This document shows positions 15,122-24,400 of a stretch of DNA of 29,949 nucleotides, in pieces (position 1 is the stretch's first letter; every line of letters starts with the position of its first letter). Source of the DNA: an uncultured Hungatella sp. (lineage in GTDB: Bacteria; Bacillota; Clostridia; Lachnospirales; Lachnospiraceae). Under the pieces are notes generated by a model. It searched no databases. It worked only from the letters and a program-made list of their open reading frames with translations, and was not told where the DNA came from. The DNA lies in assembly GCA_910585645.1 (NCBI GenBank), contig CAJUFP010000059.1, forward strand, positions 1 to 29,949, written 5' to 3'. A program made the position numbers and the translations under genes.

Positions 15122-18100
15122 CTACTTAAAATACTTCACGCCAGACTCAAACAGTCTTAAATCCTGCTCCCCGCAGATATTCATGGCAACTGCCTCCCCC
15201 CGCCGTTCCGAGTGAGCCATCTTGCCCAGGATCCGCCCGTCAGGGCTTATGATACCCTCAATCGCCATGTAGGACCCATTGGGATTCCAGAACTCGTCCA
15301 TGGTAGGCCTGCCAAATTCATCCACATACTGGGTACACACCTGCCCGTTGTCAAACAGCTTTTTCAGCCACTGGTCATTGGCCACAAACCGTCCCTCCCC
15401 GTGGGAAGCCGGGTTCACATAGACCTTTCCAAGCTCCGCCCCCATAAGCCACGGGGACTTGTTGGTCATCACCTTGGTGTAAACCATCTTGGACACATGG
15501 CGTCCAATGGTATTCATGGTCAGAGTGGGAGAATCTGAGTGCTGGGGCTCGATCCTGCCCTCTGTAATAAGCCCCAGTTTCATCAGGGCCTGGAACCCGT
15601 TGCAGATGCCTAACATCAGCCCGTCCCGCTCATAGAGAAGCTTCTCGATCTCCTCCTTGATCACCTGATTGCGAAATACCGCGGCAAAAAACTTGGCAGA
15701 CCCCTCCGGCTCGTCCCCGGCGGAAAACCCTCCCGGGAACATGACGATCTGGGCTTTCCCGATCTCCCTCCTAAAGGCCTCCACAGACTCCCGGATATCG
15801 CCGGCGCTTAAATTCTTAAACACCAGGTCCGTAACCGAGGCCCCGGCCCGCCGAAAAGCCCGGGCGCTGTCATACTCGCAGTTGGTCCCCGGAAATACAG
15901 GGATAAATACATGAGGTTTCGCCGTCTTGTGCCTGCAGACGTAAACCTGCTCCCCCTTCTCCTTCACGTCAAAGAGCCTGTCAGGAACCTCTGTGGGGGC
16001 AGCTCCTGACCGGGTGGGGAACACGTCCTCCAGAGTATCGGTCCAGCTTTTTAAGGCCTCGTCCATGGAAATACTGGTGCTTCCATATTCCAGTGTACCC
16101 TTGTCTGTAACCTCTCCGATCAAAGTATAGGTTATGGCCAGATTTCCCACCTGTCCGTCAGGAATTTCGCACACAATACTGCCAAACTCCGCCCCAAAGA
16201 AATCCCTCGGGTCAACGTTATGCTCAATCTTCACGCCCAGCTTGTTGCCAAAGGCCATCTTGCTGACCGCCTCCGCCATGCCGTGCCGCTCCACAGCGTA
16301 AGCGGAGATAATCCGGCCTGCCTTAATATCTTCCAGGATCTTTCCGTACCCCTCCATCAGCTGATCATACCTTGGCAGATCAAACGCATCCCGAAGAGCC
16401 CGAAACACCACGATCTTGCTGCCGGCTCTCTTAAACTCCGGCGTGATAATATGGCGAAAGCTTGCCACATCCACGGCAAAGGACACCAGGGTGGGAGGCA
16501 CGTCAATATCGTTAAAGGTTCCGGACATACTGTCCTTGCCCCCGATGGAGGGCAGGCCAAATCCAAGCTGGGCCTCATAAGCTCCAAGGAGAGCGGAAAA
16601 CGGCTGGCTCCACCTGGACGGCTCTTTGGTCATCCTCCTGAAATACTCCTGGAACGTAAACCGGATCTTCCTGAAATCTCCCCCGGAAGCCACGATCTTG
16701 GCCACCGAAGACACCACCGCGTACACGGCCCCGTGGTAAGGGCTCCAGCTGGACACATAGGGGTCAAATCCATAACTCATCATGGTAACCGTGTCCGTCT
16801 TTTCCAGAAGTACCGGCAGTTTGGCCACCATGGTCTGGGTCTCCGTCAGCTGATACCGCCCGCCGTAAGGCATAAACACCGATCCCGCGCCGATGGATGA
16901 GTCAAACATCTCCACAAGCCCCTTCTGGGAGCACACATTCAGGGATCCCAGCATATTCAGCCACGTTCCCTTTATATCCGGGATATCCGCCCTGTCCGCA
17001 AAAGGATTGCCCGCCCTGTTTGGAACTTCCACCACAACAGCTGCCTCCTGGTGGGCTCCGTTGGTATCCAGAAACGCCCGGCTGATGTCCACAATGGTCT
17101 TGCCCCGCCAGTTCATCACCAGCCGCGGTTTTTCTGTCACCACTGCCACTGCCACGGCCTCCAGATTCTCCTGGGCCGCATACCTTAAGAAAGCATCCAC
17201 ATCCTTCTCATCCACAACAACCGCCATCCGCTCCTGGGACTCGGAGATGGCGATCTCCGTGCCGTCAAGGCCCGCGTACTTTTTCGGCACCTTGTCCAGG
17301 TCAATACAAAGCCCTGGGGCCAGCTCGCCGATGGCCACAGACACTCCGCCCGCGCCGAAATCATTGCACTTGCGGATCAGACTGCTGACTTCCGGCCGCC
17401 GGAACAGACGCTGAATCTTTCTCTCCGTAGGCGCGTTCCCCTTCTGCACCTCCGCCCCGCAGGTCTCGATGGAGCTTTCCGTGTGGACCTTGGAGGAGCC
17501 GGTAGCGCCGCCGCAGCCGTCCCGGCCGGTGCGCCCGCCCAGCAGAATGATGATGTTCCCGGGGTCTGAAGTCTCCCGGATCACGGCCTTTCTGGGACTT
17601 GCCCCCATAACCGCCCCGATCTCCATGCGCTTGGCCACATAGTCCGGGTGATAGATCTCCTTCACATACCCGGTGGCCAGTCCGATCTGATTCCCGTAAG
17701 AGCTGTAGCCGGAGGCCGCGCCGGTGACTAACTTCCTCTGAGGCAGCTTTCCGTGAAGGGTCTCCTCCAGAGACTTCCTTGGGTCCGCCGCGCCTGTAAC
17801 CCTCATGGCCTGGTACACATAGGTCCGCCCGGAAAGCGGGTCCCTGATCGCCCCTCCCAGACAGGTAGCCGCGCCGCCGAACGGCTCGATCTCCGTCGGA
17901 TGGTTGTGGGTCTCATTTTTAAAATTCACCAGCCACTCTTCCTGGACGCCGTCAATCTCCACAGGCACCACGATGCTGCAGGCGTTGATCTCGTCCGACA
18001 CCTCCAGATCTTCCAGTTTCCCTTCCCTGCGAAGCTTTTTCATGGCCAGAAGAGCCAGATCCATCAGGCAGACAAATTTGTCCTTTCTCTCCCCGTAAAG

Positions 18101-18886
18101 CTCCTTCCGGTCAGATAAATATCTCTCATAGGAAGCCTCAATGGGAGCCCGGTAATCCCCGTCTGTAAAGGTCACATCCTTAAGCTCGGTCTGGAAGGTG
18201 GTGTGGCGGCAATGGTCAGACCAGTACGTGTCCAGAACCCGGATCTCCGTCATGGTAGGGTCCCTGTGCTCCTCCCCCGCAAAATACTTCTGGATATGCC
18301 GGAAATCCTCAAATGTCATGGCAAGGTTCAGAGACTGGTACAGCTCTCTCAAATCCTCCTCCCCCAGCCCGCCGAAACCGTCAAAGATCTTCACATCCTC
18401 TGGCGTCTCAAAAACGGTCACCAGAGTATCCGGCTTTTCACGTTCCGCCTCCCTGGAATCCACCGGGTTAATGCAGAACCCCTTTATAGACTGTATCTGC
18501 TCCTGTGTCAGCGCTCCGGAGATCACATAAGTAGTCGCCGTCTTGATCACCGGCTCCTGGTCCTCACTCAAAAGTTTCACGCACTGTTTCGCGGAATCCG
18601 CCCTCTGGTCAAACTGCCCAGGCAGATACTCCACAGAAAATACCAGGTCTGTCTCCTGCCTTGGAAAGTCCTCCTCATAGAGAAAATCCACAGGCGGCTC
18701 CGAAAAAATAGTCCCCAGGGCCTTATCATACGTATCCCCGGACAGGTTCTCAATATCATAACGGATCAACACACGGACCCCGGTTACGGTCTCTATTCCC
18801 AGATAGCTTTCCATCTCCCCCGCCAATTCACGGGCCTTCACGGCAAAATCCGGTTTCTTCTCAACGAAAATTCTCTTAACACTCAT
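15122..18886 (-). CDS. purL: Phosphoribosylformylglycinamidine synthase, single-chain clade II type
   Basis: Catalyses the fourth step of purine synthesis: FGAR plus glutamine and ATP to FGAM. The 1254-residue chain has an N-terminal PurS-like part, the synthetase domains (WSDHCRHTTF and NPTEIEPFGG-type motifs in the first half) and a C-terminal glutamine amidotransferase domain. The latter has nucleophile C1095 in LGICNGFQ, plus H1225 and E1227 in the MAHSER segment. Bacillus splits this enzyme into PurS, PurQ and PurL, whereas many Clostridia have this fused form. The ATG at 18886 is preferred because AAGGAG lies 11 bases upstream; 16 more codons are open before it. No other purine gene is in the window. 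Confidence 0.97.
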   Translation of the reverse strand: MSVKRIFVEKKPDFAVKARELAGEMESYLGIETVTGVRVLIRYDIENLSGDTYDKALGTIFSEPPVDFLYEEDFPRQETDLVFSVEYLPGQFDQRADSAKQCVKLLSEDQEPVIKTATTYVISGALTQEQIQSIKGFCINPVDSREAEREKPDTLVTVFETPEDVKIFDGFGGLGEEDLRELYQSLNLAMTFEDFRHIQKYFAGEEHRDPTMTEIRVLDTYWSDHCRHTTFQTELKDVTFTDGDYRAPIEASYERYLSDRKELYGERKDKFVCLMDLALLAMKKLRREGKLEDLEVSDEINACSIVVPVEIDGVQEEWLVNFKNETHNHPTEIEPFGGAATCLGGAIRDPLSGRTYVYQAMRVTGAADPRKSLEETLHGKLPQRKLVTGAASGYSSYGNQIGLATGYVKEIYHPDYVAKRMEIGAVMGASPRKAVIRETSDPGNIIILLGGRTGRDGCGGATGSSKVHTESSIETCGAEVQKGNAPTERKIQRLFRRPEVSSLIRKCNDFGAGGVSVAIGELAPGLCIDLDKVPKKYAGLDGTEIAISESQERMAVVVDEKDVDAFLRYAAQENLEAVAVAVVTEKPRLVMNWRGKTIVDISRAFLDTNGAHQEAAVVVEVPNRAGNPFADRADIPDIKGTWLNMLGSLNVCSQKGLVEMFDSSIGAGSVFMPYGGRYQLTETQTMVAKLPVLLEKTDTVTMMSYGFDPYVSSWSPYHGAVYAVVSSVAKIVASGGDFRKIRFTFQEYFRRMTKEPSRWSQPFSALLGAYEAQLGFGLPSIGGKDSMSGTFNDIDVPPTLVSFAVDVASFRHIITPEFKRAGSKIVVFRALRDAFDLPRYDQLMEGYGKILEDIKAGRIISAYAVERHGMAEAVSKMAFGNKLGVKIEHNVDPRDFFGAEFGSIVCEIPDGQVGNLAITYTLIGEVTDKGTLEYGSTSISMDEALKSWTDTLEDVFPTRSGAAPTEVPDRLFDVKEKGEQVYVCRHKTAKPHVFIPVFPGTNCEYDSARAFRRAGASVTDLVFKNLSAGDIRESVEAFRREIGKAQIVMFPGGFSAGDEPEGSAKFFAAVFRNQVIKEEIEKLLYERDGLMLGICNGFQALMKLGLITEGRIEPQHSDSPTLTMNTIGRHVSKMVYTKVMTNKSPWLMGAELGKVYVNPASHGEGRFVANDQWLKKLFDNGQVCTQYVDEFGRPTMDEFWNPNGSYMAIEGIISPDGRILGKMAHSERRGEAVAMNICGEQDLRLFESGVKYFK

Positions 18887-19022
18887 GTGGATGGTGTCTC
18901 CTTCCTCGCAAGGTTTCTTTTGAGGCCCAGGCACATGGCCCGGCCTGATGATTAGTTATATAAAGGATATCATAAGATGAGGGATATGAAAAGAGGCTAA
19001 CGCGCAAACCTGTCCTAAACCC

Positions 19023-19649
19023 TTACTGCCCCATCTCCATCCCCGCCAAATGCTCCCTGTCATTTAACTGTGTCAGCTTAAACCGCTTCGTCTCCCGGTC
19101 GTACTCAACCGTGGAAATGCTGGCGTTCCCTACGATGATATCGTCCTCCTCATCCCGCCCCGTGCCATCCAGCATGTACTCCAGGAGAAAGACCACCGTG
19201 GCCCCGTGGGAAACAACAGCCACATCTCCCTGGGCCTCATCAAGGATCCTCTCCACAGCCTGTCTGCACCGGTCATACACCTGGGTCTGGGTCTCCCCGC
19301 CGGGCGGCGCCACCTCCACAGGGCTTAGATACCACTGCTCCAGCTCCTTTGGGTACTTCTGCTCAATCTCCTCCATGGTCAGGCCCTCCCAATCCCCGTA
19401 ATTAACCTCCTGAAGCTGCGAAAGCCCCCGCACCGGCACCCCCTGTCTCTTCCCAATAGCAGCCGCCGTCTCATAAGCCCTGGAAAGAGTGCTGGAAAAC
19501 ACCTGGGTCACAGGCCGCTTTTCCATCCCCTCAGCCAGACACGCCGCCTGTCTCCTTCCCGTATCGTTTAAAGGAATATCCGTACTCCCCTGAATCCTTC
19601 CCGCCACATTCCAGTCCGTCTGACCGTGACGAATCAAGTATAATCTCAT
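19023..19649 (-). CDS. Histidine phosphatase family protein (phosphoglycerate mutase-like)
   Basis: A 208-residue phosphatase of the RHG branch. The phosphohistidine motif IRHGQTDWN places the catalytic H8. The further active-site residues R57, E81 and H148 (VVSHGA) are in the expected order. Such proteins include CobC-, GpmB- and PhoE-like phosphatases with broad substrates, and the sequence alone does not say which. GGAGG lies nine bases before the start. The gene follows the sigma-like gene after 55 bp that contain most of an 8-bp tandem repeat array, and precedes purL by 136 bp on the same strand. Confidence 0.92.
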   Translation of the reverse strand: MRLYLIRHGQTDWNVAGRIQGSTDIPLNDTGRRQAACLAEGMEKRPVTQVFSSTLSRAYETAAAIGKRQGVPVRGLSQLQEVNYGDWEGLTMEEIEQKYPKELEQWYLSPVEVAPPGGETQTQVYDRCRQAVERILDEAQGDVAVVSHGATVVFLLEYMLDGTGRDEEDDIIVGNASISTVEYDRETKRFKLTQLNDREHLAGMEMGQ

Positions 19650-19665
19650 GCTCCTGTTCCTCCGT

Positions 19666-19713
19666 TAATCTTCTAATCCCCTAATCTGCTAATCCTCTAA
19701 TCTGCTAATCTCC
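19666..19713. repeat. Six tandem copies of an 8-bp unit
   Basis: Six consecutive units of TAATCNNC on the plus strand (GATTA with three variable bases on the other) start at 19666, 19674, 19682, 19690, 19698 and 19706. The right end overlaps the last codons and stop of the sigma-like gene, and the left end reaches the ribosome binding site region of the phosphatase gene. Since eight is not a multiple of three, the minus strand carries TAG or TAA stops in all three frames. Confidence 0.85.
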
Positions 19714-20217
19714 CACCACGCTCATAGCATCCAAGGTCAGTTTCATAATCTCCTTCACCTCGTCGCAAGTCATCTCCATCCTGCCTGCCAGCTCCGCCAC
19801 CGTGGCCTCCCGCCCCAGCTCCCGAGCCAGCTCCTGGGACACGTCCTCAAGCTTATTCACCCGGTCAACCATCTTCTTTGCCGTCTCCTCCTCCAGGGAC
19901 TGTTCCTCCACTGCCGCCAAAAGAGCCTCCTTCACCCGCTCCCTCACAAAGTCCTCAAAAACTCCGTCCTCAAACTCTGCCGCCGCCAGCACAAGGGCCA
20001 TGTTGGCCTCCTGGACCAGGTCTCCCGCCGCGACGCCCCGGTTTACATACTCCTGGACCAGCTTTAGGGCCAGCCTGAGATTTCCCTCAATAAGCCGATC
20101 CTTCGCCCTCTCATCGCCGCCCCTGATCTGCCTCAAAAGCCGCTGATTCTCCGCCTCATCACAGCTTTTGATGTCCTTTATCTCCTCAAGATACATCCCA
20201 AAAACATCTTCCCGCAT
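19705..20217 (-). CDS. Sigma-70-like protein lacking region 4
   Basis: A 170-residue protein that aligns with the core of primary sigma factors. Region 1.2 is recognised in FGMYLEEIKDI, regions 2.1-2.2 in IEGNLRLALKLVQEYVNRG and DLVQEANMALVLAAAEFE, and region 3 in the C-terminal NKLEDVSQELARELGREATVAELA. Region 2.2 contacts the core polymerase. The aromatic-rich 2.3-2.4 part that melts the -10 element (typically FSTYATWWIRQAI) is replaced by a charged sequence (EDFVRERVKEALL). Region 4, which reads the -35, is absent. The second ATG is chosen because AGGAG lies eight bases before it. It follows the receiver-alarmone synthetase gene by about 58 bp. It may bind polymerase without acting as a normal sigma factor. 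Confidence 0.85.
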   Translation of the reverse strand: MREDVFGMYLEEIKDIKSCDEAENQRLLRQIRGGDERAKDRLIEGNLRLALKLVQEYVNRGVAAGDLVQEANMALVLAAAEFEDGVFEDFVRERVKEALLAAVEEQSLEEETAKKMVDRVNKLEDVSQELARELGREATVAELAGRMEMTCDEVKEIMKLTLDAMSVVGD

Positions 20218-20275
20218 ACACATTGCTCCTATTTATGTCTTTTTTGCCGCCCAAGACCGGCCTCCCTGAGTCCTT

Positions 20276-21349
20276 TCACGTCCCTCTTGAGCTGTCGATC
20301 TTATTCCGGATCTCCTGCATCTGATAATCCAGCGCCCCAATAGAGTCCGCGCAGGCTTTCAGCTGAATCTCGATCTCATCCGTATTGTTCACATTCTTCT
20401 TATATTTCAGCTTGTGCTCCAGACTGGCCCAGAAATCCATGGCGATGGTGCGAAACTGCACCTCCGCCTTCATGTATTTCTTCTCATTGGATAAAAAGAT
20501 CGGCACATCCACAATCAGGTGAAGGCTCCTGTATCCGTTGGGTTTTGGCTCCTTAATATAATCCTTTTCCCGGATCAGAAGAATATCGTCCTGCCGGGTA
20601 AGCAAATGGGCCAGCCGGTAGATATCGTCGGGAAACGAACAGATCACCCGGATCCCCGCCACATCTGTCAGATTATCCCGGATACTCTCCACGGTCTCGG
20701 GAAACCCCTTTCTCCCCAGCTTCTCATAAATGCTGGCAGGAGACTTTAACCGGCTCTTAATGGACTCAAAGGGATTTCGGTTATACTCCTGAGAAAACTC
20801 TCCGTTAAGCACCTTAAGCCTTGTCTCCACCTCCATGATCGCCGCCCTGTATTCCATCATCAGCCGGTTAAAGGGCTTTTCCTCCCGAAGCTTTTCCTCC
20901 TGGGCCTGAATGATCCGGTACTGCTCCCTCAATGTCTGTTCCTGCTCTTCCACCCTCTGCTCCAGCTGGTTCTTGCACGCGAACAGCTCTATGGCGTTCC
21001 TCACCCGTTTTCTCACAATGGAATCCACAAAAGGCTTATGGATAAAATCCGAGACCCCCATCTCAAAACACCGGTTCTCCGCCTCCACCGTGTACTCGCC
21101 GCTTATAACAAGAACCGGGATCTTCCCGATCCATCCGTTTTTTCCCATCTCCTCAATTACACAAAATCCGTCCATTCTGGGCATCTGCAAGTCCAGAAGA
21201 ACCGCTGCCATCTGGGTTTCACACTGCCGCAGTTTTTCCAGGGCTTCCTCCCCGTCCTCTGCCATTTCCACCATGTACTCATCCTGAAGAATCTCCCGCA
21301 GCAGCTCCCGATTGATCTGGGCATCTTCCACTATCAGTATCTTTTGCAT
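20276..21349 (-). CDS. Response regulator fused to a (p)ppGpp synthetase domain
   Basis: A 357-residue two-domain protein. Residues 1-120 are a receiver domain with acidic pair E8/D9, phospho-acceptor D53 (LLDLQMPRMDG), S83 and K105. A coiled coil (about 122-160) leads to a RelA/SpoT synthetase domain (about 165-357) of the small alarmone synthetase type. Visible motifs are SRLKSPASIYEKL (199-211), D229 in TDVAGIRV, KPNGYRSLH (269-277) and E296 in EVQFRT, so the catalytic residues seem intact. No HD hydrolase domain is present. The ATG at 21349 is preferred over the adjoining one at 21352 by spacing from AGGGGG. Predicted reaction: transfer of pyrophosphate from ATP to GDP or GTP, controlled by phosphorylation. 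The cognate kinase is not adjacent but may be the one at 24792. Confidence 0.93.
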   Translation of the reverse strand: MQKILIVEDAQINRELLREILQDEYMVEMAEDGEEALEKLRQCETQMAAVLLDLQMPRMDGFCVIEEMGKNGWIGKIPVLVISGEYTVEAENRCFEMGVSDFIHKPFVDSIVRKRVRNAIELFACKNQLEQRVEEQEQTLREQYRIIQAQEEKLREEKPFNRLMMEYRAAIMEVETRLKVLNGEFSQEYNRNPFESIKSRLKSPASIYEKLGRKGFPETVESIRDNLTDVAGIRVICSFPDDIYRLAHLLTRQDDILLIREKDYIKEPKPNGYRSLHLIVDVPIFLSNEKKYMKAEVQFRTIAMDFWASLEHKLKYKKNVNNTDEIEIQLKACADSIGALDYQMQEIRNKIDSSRGT

Positions 21350-21371
21350 CATCCTACCCCCTACGGCTCTG

Positions 21372-21400
21372 ATTTTACCATAAGGTCCCCGCCTTGACAA
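21372..21400 (-). promoter_or_regulatory. Sigma-A type promoter of the receiver-alarmone synthetase gene
   Basis: On the minus strand TTGTCA (-35) is followed after exactly 17 bp by TAAAAT (-10). It begins right after the T run of the beta-galactosidase terminator. The leader would be very short, about 15-20 bases. Confidence 0.7.
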
Positions 21401-21401
21401 G

Positions 21402-21438
21402 AAAAAGAGAGGGGGTCCCTCCTGAGAAATCCCCTCTC
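21402..21438 (-). terminator. Intrinsic terminator after the beta-galactosidase gene
   Basis: Eight-base arms GAGAGGGG and CCCCTCTC enclose a 16-base loop, and five T follow on the minus strand. It lies 12 bp past the stop codon. Confidence 0.8.
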
Positions 21439-21449
21439 TCCCGTCTGTC

Positions 21450-24400
21450 CTACACTGCCTCGATCACAAACTCCACCCAGGCATCCTTCTCCCCGCTGAT
21501 CTCAAACTCCTCATGAACCGGAGCGCCCCAGCTGTCGTCTCCGCCCACGCCTCTTGCGGCTCCCAGGATGCTGACAATGGTGTACCTTGGCGGATTACAA
21601 AGCTCCTCCCTGTGAAGGGCGCATTCCAGCTCCTGAGCCGTGTAGGGCAGCACGTTCATGTCAAAGGGTTTTTCCTTTGCCGTGAACTTAAGCCCGTGGC
21701 CTTGCCTGTCCGCCACCTTCAGCCACCTCGCCCCGGTACGGCCGCCGCACTCCTGGGGAACCAGATACCGGGATACATTGGCCATAGGCGTTCCTTCAAA
21801 GATCCCCAGCCTGGCCCCGTTTGCCCTGTCAATATAATTCTCCTCGGGCCCATACCCGTAGTAGGTAAACGAATCCACATCTGACCGGAAACGGAACCTG
21901 ATGCCAAACAGCGGCAGCTTTGGCAGTCCCTCTTTGCCAAAGTAATGGGCCTTGACCCCGATCTTCCCGTCAGCGGTCACCTCATAAGCCACCTTTGTCT
22001 CCGTAGCCGGAACCACGGTCAATCCATAGGTAAAGGTGACCCTAACCCGGTCAGGCTCTTCCTCCACCTCCATCTTGGTTTTATCATAACGCCGAAACTG
22101 GTCCGCGGCAAACCACATGGCGCTGTCCACGCCAAATCCATTGCCCTTGTCATTGTCCGTGACTGCCCGCCAGTAGGTTGGCATAGGCGGCGTGGTGATC
22201 CACTCCTTCCCGCCATAGCGCAGGGACACGATCCCTCCGTCCTGCCTGGAAAAGAGCACGGAGAAATCCTCCCCTTTCACTCCCAGGTTGATATCCCCGT
22301 GGATCACATGCAAAGACCGGCCTTTTAAGCTCTCCGTCCCTGACAGACTGCCCTCGTCCACACGGCTCACAGACTCTCCAAAGGCCGTCTCATGGCCCTT
22401 TGGAGCCCAGATCGTCTCCTCCCTTAAAACCGCCGATACCTGGCACGCGTATTCTCCTGGCTCTCTGGGTACAGACACCGGCACGGACACGCTCCGGCTC
22501 TCTCCTGCCGCCACGTCTGCCTGGAAAACCGTTTCCGCCGCTGCTTCCCCTTCCTTTAAGATCCGGCAGATAAACTCATATGCCTTTGTATCCGCAAACA
22601 GGCTTTTGTTGGCAATCTCCACAGACACCTTCATGGCAGAGCCGTCTTCCTGGCTCTCCCAGGCGATCTTAGGCCTTATGACAAGATCCTGGTACAAAAA
22701 CTTCACTTCCCGGGCTTTCGGCGACGGCTCCCTGGTGCCGTAGACGATCCCGTTTCCGCAGAAATTATAGTCTGTAGGCCTGTCCGTAAAGTCGCCGCCG
22801 TACCCCAGCACTTCCTCTCCGTTCACATCCTGCCGCACAAGGGCCTGATCCATGTAATCCCAGATAAATCCGCCCTGGTACATGGGATACTTGTCTGCCA
22901 GATCCGTATATTTCTTCATGCCGCCCAGGGAATTGCCCATGGCGTGGGAATACTCGCACAGGATAAAAGGCTTCTTTGGATCGCCGGTCAGATACTTCTC
23001 CACATCCTGGGGCTTGGTGTACATCTGGCTCTCCACGTCGCTGATCCGCTCAAACTCCCGGTTCCAGAATACGCCCTCATAGTGGACGATCCTGGACGGG
23101 TCCCTCTCCTTAAAAAACCGGGACATGGCAAGGATATCCTCCCCGGCATAGGCCTCATTGCCGCAGGACCATATGAGGATGGCCGGGTGGTTCTTGTCCC
23201 GCTCTACCATAGACCTGGCCCGGTCCACCACGCACTCCTTCCACTGAGGAAGACTTCCCGGCACGTTCCAGGAAGGCTCGCAGGCCCCCATCTTCTGCCA
23301 GGAGCCATGGCTCTCTAAGTTGGCCTCGTCGATCATATAAAGCCCGTACCGGTCGCACAGCTCATACCACAAGGTCTGGTTGGGATAATGGCAGGTGCGC
23401 ACCGCGTTGATGTTGTGCTGTTTCATAAACCGGATATCCCACAGCATGTCCTCCCTGGTGACGGCCCGCCCTCTGCGGATGTTAAACTCATGGCGGTTAA
23501 TGCCTTTAAACACGATCCGTTTCCCGTTCAGGTACATGATCTTGTCCCGCATCTCAAAATGGCGGAATCCCACGGTCTGAGGAATGGCCTCCGCCACCTG
23601 GCCGTCCCTGTCCAGAACCGTCAATGTCAGGGTGTACAGGCTGGGAGACTCCGCGGACCAGGGACGCACTGCCGGAAGTTCCATATCCAGAACCGCTCTC
23701 CCATCCTCTATGGAAACTGCCTTTGCCTCGCAGACAACGGTTCCTTCTCCATCTGTCAAAACCGCCCGCGCCTGACCGTCAGCCTCCCTGGCCCCCTGGC
23801 CGGCCAGACCGCCCGTCAACTCCAGTTCTGCCTGTAATCTTCCTTTTTTCATCTCTTCCCGGCCCGGACACAGGCTGTCCGCTCCTGCCGGCTGCCCGTT
23901 GTCGTCCATGACCAGATCCGCCTTCACAAACAGGTCCCGCACATGGATCCTGGGGATTCCGTACAGATATACCTCCCTGAAGATGCCGGAAAACCGGAAG
24001 AAGTCCTGATCCTCGATCCAGCTGGCGCTGCTGCGCTTGTACACCTCCACAGCCAGCCGGTTCCCCGTATTTCTGATATACTCGGTCAGTTCAAACTCCG
24101 ACGGTGTAAAGGTATCCTCGCTAAAGCCCACAAACTCCCCGTTCAGCCACACATAGAACGCGGTCTCCACCCCCTGGAAGGACACGAACACCCGCCTGCC
24201 CTCCAGCTCCTTTTTCAGGTCAAACTCCTTCACATAGCTTGCCACCGGGTTGTACTCCCAGTCAATGTGAGGCGGCCGCAGTTCGCTGTGTCCGTCCCAT
24301 GGATACATGGTGTTTATGTACTGCCTCTTATCATAGCCCTGAGTCTGGATATGCCCCGGAACCTGTATCTCGTCTAAACCGGACAGGTCAAAATCCTCCC

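Noticed and set aside
18203..18955. Plus-strand open frame of 250 codons over the start of purL
   Set aside because: It is antisense to purL, has no recognisable domain and no ribosome binding site. It is a shadow frame.
19666..19713. CRISPR array or iteron origin
   Set aside because: The units are only 8 bp with no spacers of CRISPR size, and no replication initiator gene is nearby.
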